From Clostridia bacterium (GTDB lineage Bacteria > Bacillota_A > Clostridia > Oscillospirales > CAG-382), in NCBI GenBank assembly GCA_017517985.1, contig JAFWWX010000272.1, positions 1 to 8,095 on the forward strand: a DNA stretch of 8,095 nt. Direction: 5' to 3'. Within the stretch, counting starts at the first letter, position 1, and each line of letters opens with the position of its first letter. Shown one piece after another: positions 5,298 through 8,095 of the stretch. The translations under genes were made by a program, and so were the position numbers. The notes under the pieces are model-generated. The model saw nothing but the letters and a program-made list of their open reading frames with translations. It searched no databases and was not told the origin of the DNA.

Positions 5298-6155
5298 TTA
5301 TTTGTAGAAAGCCTGTCTTCCGAGAACCTTATAAAGAATTCTTGTTCTTGCAACCCAGCCGGTCTTGTTGGTGGAGTATGTGAAGTAGAGACAGTCAGGA
5401 GCAAGGTCAAGACCATTGAGAGCTGCCCTGCAGGCAACAATTGTGTCTGCCGTAGGTTTTGCTTTTACAACATTTCCTTTTTGTGCGGGAGGGAACTGCA
5501 CACCGTGTTTGGTGTCGTAAATAACATCGTATACCGTATTCGGGAAAAGATTGCTTTCGCGTCTGTTGAGAATAACATTTGCAACCATCACCTTTGCCTC
5601 AAAGCTAACGCTTCCCGACTCGCAGGTAACAATTCTTGAAAGCCAGTATAAATCCTCTTCATTGTAATACTTTTCAATGTAAGAATCCGGAACGGTATAT
5701 TCGGGGATGCTTACCTTTATCTCGTAATTCTGGCTGTTTACTTCAACAGTTCCGCCAAGAGACTTGAAAATAAAGTATGCATCTGTGTAAAGAGTACCGT
5801 TTTCGAGCTTCTGCGGAGCATAGTTCCAGTAATCGTTGATATAACAGCAGTTGTCAGCCGGTACAAAAACAAGCTTTGATGAGCCCTTTGTAACCGCTGC
5901 AGTGCTTGTTACCGCATCCCAGGTAACAGTAGCTCCAAGAGCCTCACTTGCATATCTTACAGGAACATATATTACTCCGTTTGTGTCAAGATAGCCTTTA
6001 CCGCCATCTTCGAGGTATTTTCCGTTTACATTGATGTCAACAGGTACTTTGTAGCCTTTGTAGCTTACCTGCGAGGCACTCACTGAAATCTGTGACAGGA
6101 CAATAACAGTAAGTACAAAGCCTGCAAGAAATGCGGACAATGTTTTTTTAAGCAT
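5298..6155 (-). CDS. Exported SleB-type cell wall hydrolase with an N-terminal copper amine oxidase-like domain
   Basis: A 285-residue secreted protein with two domains. The N-terminus is a signal peptide (MLKKTLSAFLAGFVLTVIVL, likely cut after VSA near residue 27). Residues of about 35-150 resemble the 'copper amine oxidase N-terminal' domain (PF07833 type), with the hallmark stretch YVPVRYASEALGATVTWD (63-80) and a second half-repeat YTDAYFIFKSLGGTVEVN (123-140). In Clostridia this domain usually serves as a wall- or surface-attachment module, not an oxidase. Residues of about 167-285 match the SleB/CwlJ hydrolase family: LYWLSRIVTCESGSVSFEAK, with E179 as the expected catalytic glutamate, then VANVILNRRESNLFPNTVYDVI and HGVQFPP. 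The family cleaves peptidoglycan, classically spore cortex, as a lytic transglycosylase; here it may act on cortex or on the vegetative wall. AAAGGA (6166-6171) lies 10 bases before the ATG. It has its own promoter and is convergent with znuB. Confidence 0.88.
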   Translation of the reverse strand: MLKKTLSAFLAGFVLTVIVLSQISVSASQVSYKGYKVPVDINVNGKYLEDGGKGYLDTNGVIYVPVRYASEALGATVTWDAVTSTAAVTKGSSKLVFVPADNCCYINDYWNYAPQKLENGTLYTDAYFIFKSLGGTVEVNSQNYEIKVSIPEYTVPDSYIEKYYNEEDLYWLSRIVTCESGSVSFEAKVMVANVILNRRESNLFPNTVYDVIYDTKHGVQFPPAQKGNVVKAKPTADTIVACRAALNGLDLAPDCLYFTYSTNKTGWVARTRILYKVLGRQAFYK

Positions 6156-6268
6156 AATTATAATATCCTTTCATCAAAATTGGAGTTTTGTGCGACTTTT
6201 TCGCCTTTCTTTTTTGTCTGGAATTTCCAATAATCAATGTGCTTTTATGTAGTTCAAAAAGCCACATC
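6156..6268 (-). other. 5' leader of the SleB-type hydrolase mRNA
   Basis: The predicted transcript has about 110 untranslated bases. On the minus strand it holds a small palindrome TGGAAATTCCA, a hairpin GCGA-AAAAG-TCGC, and ATTGGA/TCCAAT arms that could enclose both. No known riboswitch motif was recognised, and it has no intrinsic terminator before the gene. Confidence 0.4.
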
Positions 6269-6274
6269 TTTTTT

Positions 6275-6303
6275 ATTATATCACATTTTTTCCAATTTGT
6301 CAA
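6275..6303 (-). promoter_or_regulatory. Sigma-A promoter of the SleB-type hydrolase gene
   Basis: Read on the minus strand, a perfect TTGACA (6303-6298) and a perfect TATAAT (6280-6275) are separated by 17 bases. Transcription would start near 6268, about 110 bases before the ATG. A vegetative-type promoter argues against strictly sporulation-specific expression. Confidence 0.87.
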
Positions 6304-6394
6304 ATTTTACTCAGTTTGCCTATAACTTTATTTTTTGTGGAATAATTTTTTCATTGAGATTTCACTACAAAACTAAATTGGATTTATTCGTTTC

Positions 6395-6432
6395 AACACA
6401 AAAGCCACAGTTTAAACTGTGGCTTTTGTGTT
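6395..6432 (-). terminator. 38-base perfect palindrome ending the zinc-ribbon gene
   Basis: The arms at 6395-6413 and 6414-6432 are exact reverse complements, centred on TTTAAA with no spacer, and contain the core AAAAGCCACAG/CTGTGGCTTTT. The palindrome includes the first bases of the stop codon region of the minus-strand gene (6431-6433). In RNA it forms a long hairpin ending in CTTTTGTGTT, so it probably terminates the zinc-ribbon transcript, and could do so in either direction. Confidence 0.75.
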
Positions 6433-6829
6433 AATCTGCGTCTATAACATCTACTTCTGTTAATCTAAATGTTGCCAACATATGTACTCCCATATCCTGT
6501 ACCAAAGCATATTTGCAACGGGGATTTACAGTTCCTTCTGTGTCATTTGCCCAACCGCCTAATTCTATTCTTACTGAAGTTGGACCATCAACTGTAAATA
6601 CGGCATTTTCGCCGTGTTTTCCTTCCCATAGTATTTTGCCACTTGAATCAACAACTGCGGCTCTACGGGAAGAAAATAATCCAACCCAACCTTCAACAAC
6701 ATTGTTCGGCATTTTAATTCTTACTGTTCCCGTAGTAACAACTTCGGCTAATGGACACCCGCAGTTTATACAGGTTTTTGCCTTGTCGCTTATCTCTTTT
6801 CCACATTCTGGACATTTAATAAGTGCCAT
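6431..6829 (-). CDS. Small zinc-ribbon protein of unknown function
   Basis: A 132-residue protein. The ATG at 6829 was chosen because AGGAGG (6844-6839) lies 9 bases upstream; a longer version starting at GTG 6883 would read through a terminator hairpin and is rejected. Residues 1-26 form a four-cysteine zinc ribbon, ALIKCPECGKEISDKAKTC then INCGCPL, with C6xxC9 and C20xxC23, similar to the many 'zinc-ribbon domain' proteins of Firmicutes. Residues of about 32-132 look like a beta-rich domain (TGTVRIKMPNN, AAVVDSSGKILWEGKHGENAVFTV, SVRIELGG, ending HMLATFRLTEVDVIDAD). No signal peptide or membrane segment is visible, so it is probably cytoplasmic. I do not recognise the second domain. It is preceded by an unusual leader or small RNA with a terminator just before its ribosome binding site, so its expression may be controlled by attenuation or read-through. 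Confidence 0.8.
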   Translation of the reverse strand: MALIKCPECGKEISDKAKTCINCGCPLAEVVTTGTVRIKMPNNVVEGWVGLFSSRRAAVVDSSGKILWEGKHGENAVFTVDGPTSVRIELGGWANDTEGTVNPRCKYALVQDMGVHMLATFRLTEVDVIDAD

Positions 6830-6855
6830 TTCTTTATTCCTCCTATGTATAATAT

Positions 6856-6885
6856 AAAAAAGTGTGTCCCAATCTTGGAACACAC
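6856..6885 (-). terminator. Intrinsic terminator just upstream of the zinc-ribbon gene
   Basis: On the minus strand GTGTGTTCC (6885-6877) pairs with GGGACACAC (6870-6862), with one T-G wobble and a six-base loop, followed by TTTTTT (6861-6856). It lies only about 12 bases before the AGGAGG of the zinc-ribbon gene. That arrangement is typical of an attenuator, but it would equally serve as the 3' end of a stand-alone small RNA. Confidence 0.82.
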
Positions 6886-7017
6886 CAAAAAAGTGCAGTC
6901 CCTCGATTGTTGCTACACAATGCTCTACCTATTTTTCACAGGAATGAGTAAGAGAGAAAACACCTTTTTACAAAGGTTATTTTCCCTATGAAAAATAGTC
7001 TTATGCATTTGTGTAGC
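6856..7017 (-). ncRNA. Candidate structured small RNA or attenuator leader, about 160 nt
   Basis: The predicted transcript starts near 7017, exactly at the base of a long stem, and ends at the terminator. Outer stem: GCTACACAAATGC (7017-7005) with GCATTGTGTAGC (6923-6912), one bulged A. Second stem: CTATTTTTCA (6998-6989) with TGAAAAATAG (6938-6929), extended by three pairs after one mismatch. Inner hairpin: GAAAA and ACCTTT (6984-6980, 6977-6972) with AAAGGT and TTTTC (6967-6962, 6960-6956), loop GTAA. A single-stranded stretch of about 14 bases (6955-6942) lies on one side only. About 25 bases link the outer stem to the terminator. The rod with an internal bubble, its length, the own promoter and the own terminator recall 6S RNA, but I cannot match the sequence to that family. 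The alternative is a riboswitch-like leader controlling the zinc-ribbon gene. Confidence 0.65.
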
Positions 7018-7023
7018 AGACAC

Positions 7024-7052
7024 AGTTTATCATACTTGGTATGATTTGTCAA
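7024..7052 (-). promoter_or_regulatory. Promoter of the small RNA / zinc-ribbon transcript
   Basis: Read on the minus strand, TTGACA (7052-7047) and TAAACT (7029-7024) are separated by 17 bases. The predicted start near 7017 coincides with the first base of the long RNA stem. Confidence 0.8.
7029..7045. promoter_or_regulatory. Palindrome filling the spacer of the small RNA promoter
   Basis: ATCATAC (7029-7035) and GTATGAT (7039-7045) are perfect inverted repeats around a three-base centre. They occupy the promoter spacer and touch the -10 box, a classic position for a repressor dimer site. The cognate regulator is not in the window as far as can be told. Confidence 0.5.
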
Positions 7053-7257
7053 GCATTTTTAACATTTTCATCAAAATGCCTATCTTGTTTGTCTTCTTCC
7101 GTTAAATATCCCCAAACAAAAACACTTTTCGATACATATGGAATTAATTATGGAAATAATATGGTGCAAAACGGAAACATTTAATAGAGAGTGCAGAATT
7201 TTTGTCAAAACAAACAAAATTTTTCCTAAAGACTTTCAAAAAACGTCATTTGACACC
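7053..7257. other. Divergent intergenic region upstream of prs
   Basis: About 200 A/T-rich bases between the minus-strand promoter and the prs promoter. GCATTTT (7053-7059) and AAAATGC (7073-7079) form an inverted repeat abutting the minus-strand -35 box. No credible gene is seen: the open frame from 7138 runs through the prs promoter and ribosome binding site and lacks a Shine-Dalgarno sequence. Confidence 0.5.
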
Positions 7258-7286
7258 TTGACAATAATCGACAGTTTTGGTATAAT
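7258..7286 (+). promoter_or_regulatory. Sigma-A promoter of prs
   Basis: A perfect TTGACA (7258-7263) and a perfect TATAAT (7281-7286) are separated by 17 bases. A second TTGACA at 7250-7255 is too far from the -10 box (25 bases) to be used with it. Transcription would start near 7293, giving a leader of about 38 bases. Confidence 0.9.
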
Positions 7287-7330
7287 TACAAAGGATAAAA
7301 TCTATCAATTTTATTTTGGAGGTTGCGGAT

Positions 7331-8095
7331 ATGCCGGATTTGTCAAAAGAAATACCCTTTGGTGAGCTTGCCATTATTGGTACAAAGGGTACAGAGGAAA
7401 TGTGCAAGAGAATTGCAAACTACATTGGTGAATGGAGAAAAGAAGAGCCCCATTATATTATAGAAAGCGTTTTCTCCCGTTTTGGCTCCGGTGAAGGCAA
7501 GGTAGTGCTTGGGGAATCTGTGAGAGGTAAGGACGTATTTATTGTTGCGGACTGCTTTAATCACAGCAAGGAAACAGAGTACACAATGTACGGCAGAAGC
7601 GTACCTATGAGTCCCGATGACCACTACCAGGATGTAAAGAGAGTTATCGCTGCAATAAGCGGTAAGGCTGCAAGAATCACACTTGTTATGCCTATGCTTT
7701 ATGAAAGCCGTCAGCACAGAAAAACAGCAAGAGAATCCCTTGACTGTGCAGTATTCCTTGCGGATCTTGTAAATATGGGCGTTTCCACAATTATGACCTT
7801 TGACGCTCACGACGACAGAGTAAGAAACGCTGTTCCTCTTAACGGTTTTGATAACCTTATGCCTACATATCAGATGTTCAAGGCATTTATGAAAAACGAA
7901 AAGGACATTGACATCAAGAATACAGTTATCGTATCCCCCGACGAAGGTGCTCTCGGCAGAGGTATGTACTATTCTTCGGTACTCGGTATTCCTCTTGCAA
8001 TGTTCTATAAGAGACGTGATTACACTATAGTTAAAGACGGCAGAAATCCCATTGTCGCTCACGAATACCTCGGTGATGATGTATCCGGCAAGGAC
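7331..8095 (+). CDS. prs: Ribose-phosphate pyrophosphokinase (PRPP synthetase), 3' end cut off
   Basis: This cytoplasmic enzyme makes PRPP from ribose 5-phosphate and ATP, feeding purine, pyrimidine, NAD, histidine and tryptophan synthesis. The ATG at 7331 has GGAGG (7318-7322) 8 bases upstream. The frame is open to the window end, giving 255 residues of a longer protein. Family signatures: YESRQHRKTARESLDCA (124-140), corresponding to the ATP-binding RQDRK region; TFDAHDDRVRNAVPL (156-170); VSPDEGALGR (201-210) in the flexible-loop/phosphate region; YKRRD (226-230); and GRNPIVAHEYLGDDVSGKD at the end, approaching the ribose-phosphate loop. The N-terminal part is longer and less conserved than in the Bacillus enzyme, and EGA replaces the usual V-G-G after PD. 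It looks like the divergent Clostridia form. It is transcribed divergently from the small RNA region and has its own consensus promoter. Confidence 0.93.
   Translation, partial: MPDLSKEIPFGELAIIGTKGTEEMCKRIANYIGEWRKEEPHYIIESVFSRFGSGEGKVVLGESVRGKDVFIVADCFNHSKETEYTMYGRSVPMSPDDHYQDVKRVIAAISGKAARITLVMPMLYESRQHRKTARESLDCAVFLADLVNMGVSTIMTFDAHDDRVRNAVPLNGFDNLMPTYQMFKAFMKNEKDIDIKNTVIVSPDEGALGRGMYYSSVLGIPLAMFYKRRDYTIVKDGRNPIVAHEYLGDDVSGKD

Noticed and set aside
6830..6883. Longer zinc-ribbon protein starting at GTG 6883
   Set aside because: The extra residues are encoded by the terminator hairpin and the ribosome binding site; the ATG at 6829 has a good Shine-Dalgarno.
6910..7022. MITE-like element suggested by the inverted repeats TGCTACACAA / TTGTGTAGCA
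   Set aside because: No target-site duplication is visible and the arms line up with a promoter start and a terminator, which fits an RNA transcript better. A genome-wide copy count could revive this idea.
7138..7365. 75-residue open frame on the plus strand before prs
   Set aside because: It crosses the consensus prs promoter and the prs start in another frame, has no ribosome binding site and no recognisable protein features.
7343..8062. 239-residue open frame on the minus strand opposite prs
   Set aside because: It is the antisense shadow of a clearly recognisable PRPP synthetase; its translation resembles no known family.

Overview
The window looks like a chromosomal segment of a low-GC, anaerobic Gram-positive bacterium of the class Clostridia, possibly an Oscillospiraceae/Ruminococcaceae relative. 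This is inferred from the protein types (a TM1266-type hydrogenase-system regulator, a Clostridia-style zinc-binding lipoprotein, a SleB-type spore or wall hydrolase, a Clostridia-type PRPP synthetase), strong AGGAGG-like ribosome binding sites, consensus TTGACA/TATAAT promoters with 17-base spacers, and A/T-rich intergenic DNA. No mobile-element gene, tRNA, rRNA or CRISPR array was seen.

Layout. Positions 1-1959 (+): the 3' end of der (ribosome-assembly GTPase), then plsY (glycerol-3-phosphate acyltransferase) with an unusual secreted-looking N-terminal extension, then a small TM1266-family regulator closed by a strong terminator. Positions 2025-5270 (+): a zinc uptake operon made of a Fur-family regulator (probably Zur), a ZnuA-type lipoprotein, a ZnuC-type ATPase and a ZnuB-type permease. 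It has a consensus promoter, a palindromic candidate operator at the transcription start, and a terminator at the end. Positions 5298-6303 (-): an exported SleB-type hydrolase with its own promoter. Positions 6395-7052 (-): a small zinc-ribbon protein preceded by a promoter, a long self-complementary transcript and an intrinsic terminator placed just before its ribosome binding site. Positions 7258-8095 (+): prs, cut by the window end, with its own promoter.

How the genes fit together. The zinc operon is coherent: sensor, binding protein, ATPase and channel are co-directional and nearly contiguous. The regulator probably represses its own operon when zinc is plentiful. The other genes are housekeeping (translation, phospholipid synthesis, nucleotide precursor, cell wall).

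The most unusual content is non-coding. First, a roughly 118-base leader occurs twice, directly before plsY and directly before znuC inside the zinc operon. It has three matching hairpins, one compensatory base-pair change, and ends in the ribosome binding site. Second, a roughly 160-base minus-strand RNA (about 7017 to 6856) starts exactly at the base of its own long stem and ends in a terminator, so it is either a stand-alone small RNA or an attenuating leader. Neither could be matched to a known RNA family by eye.
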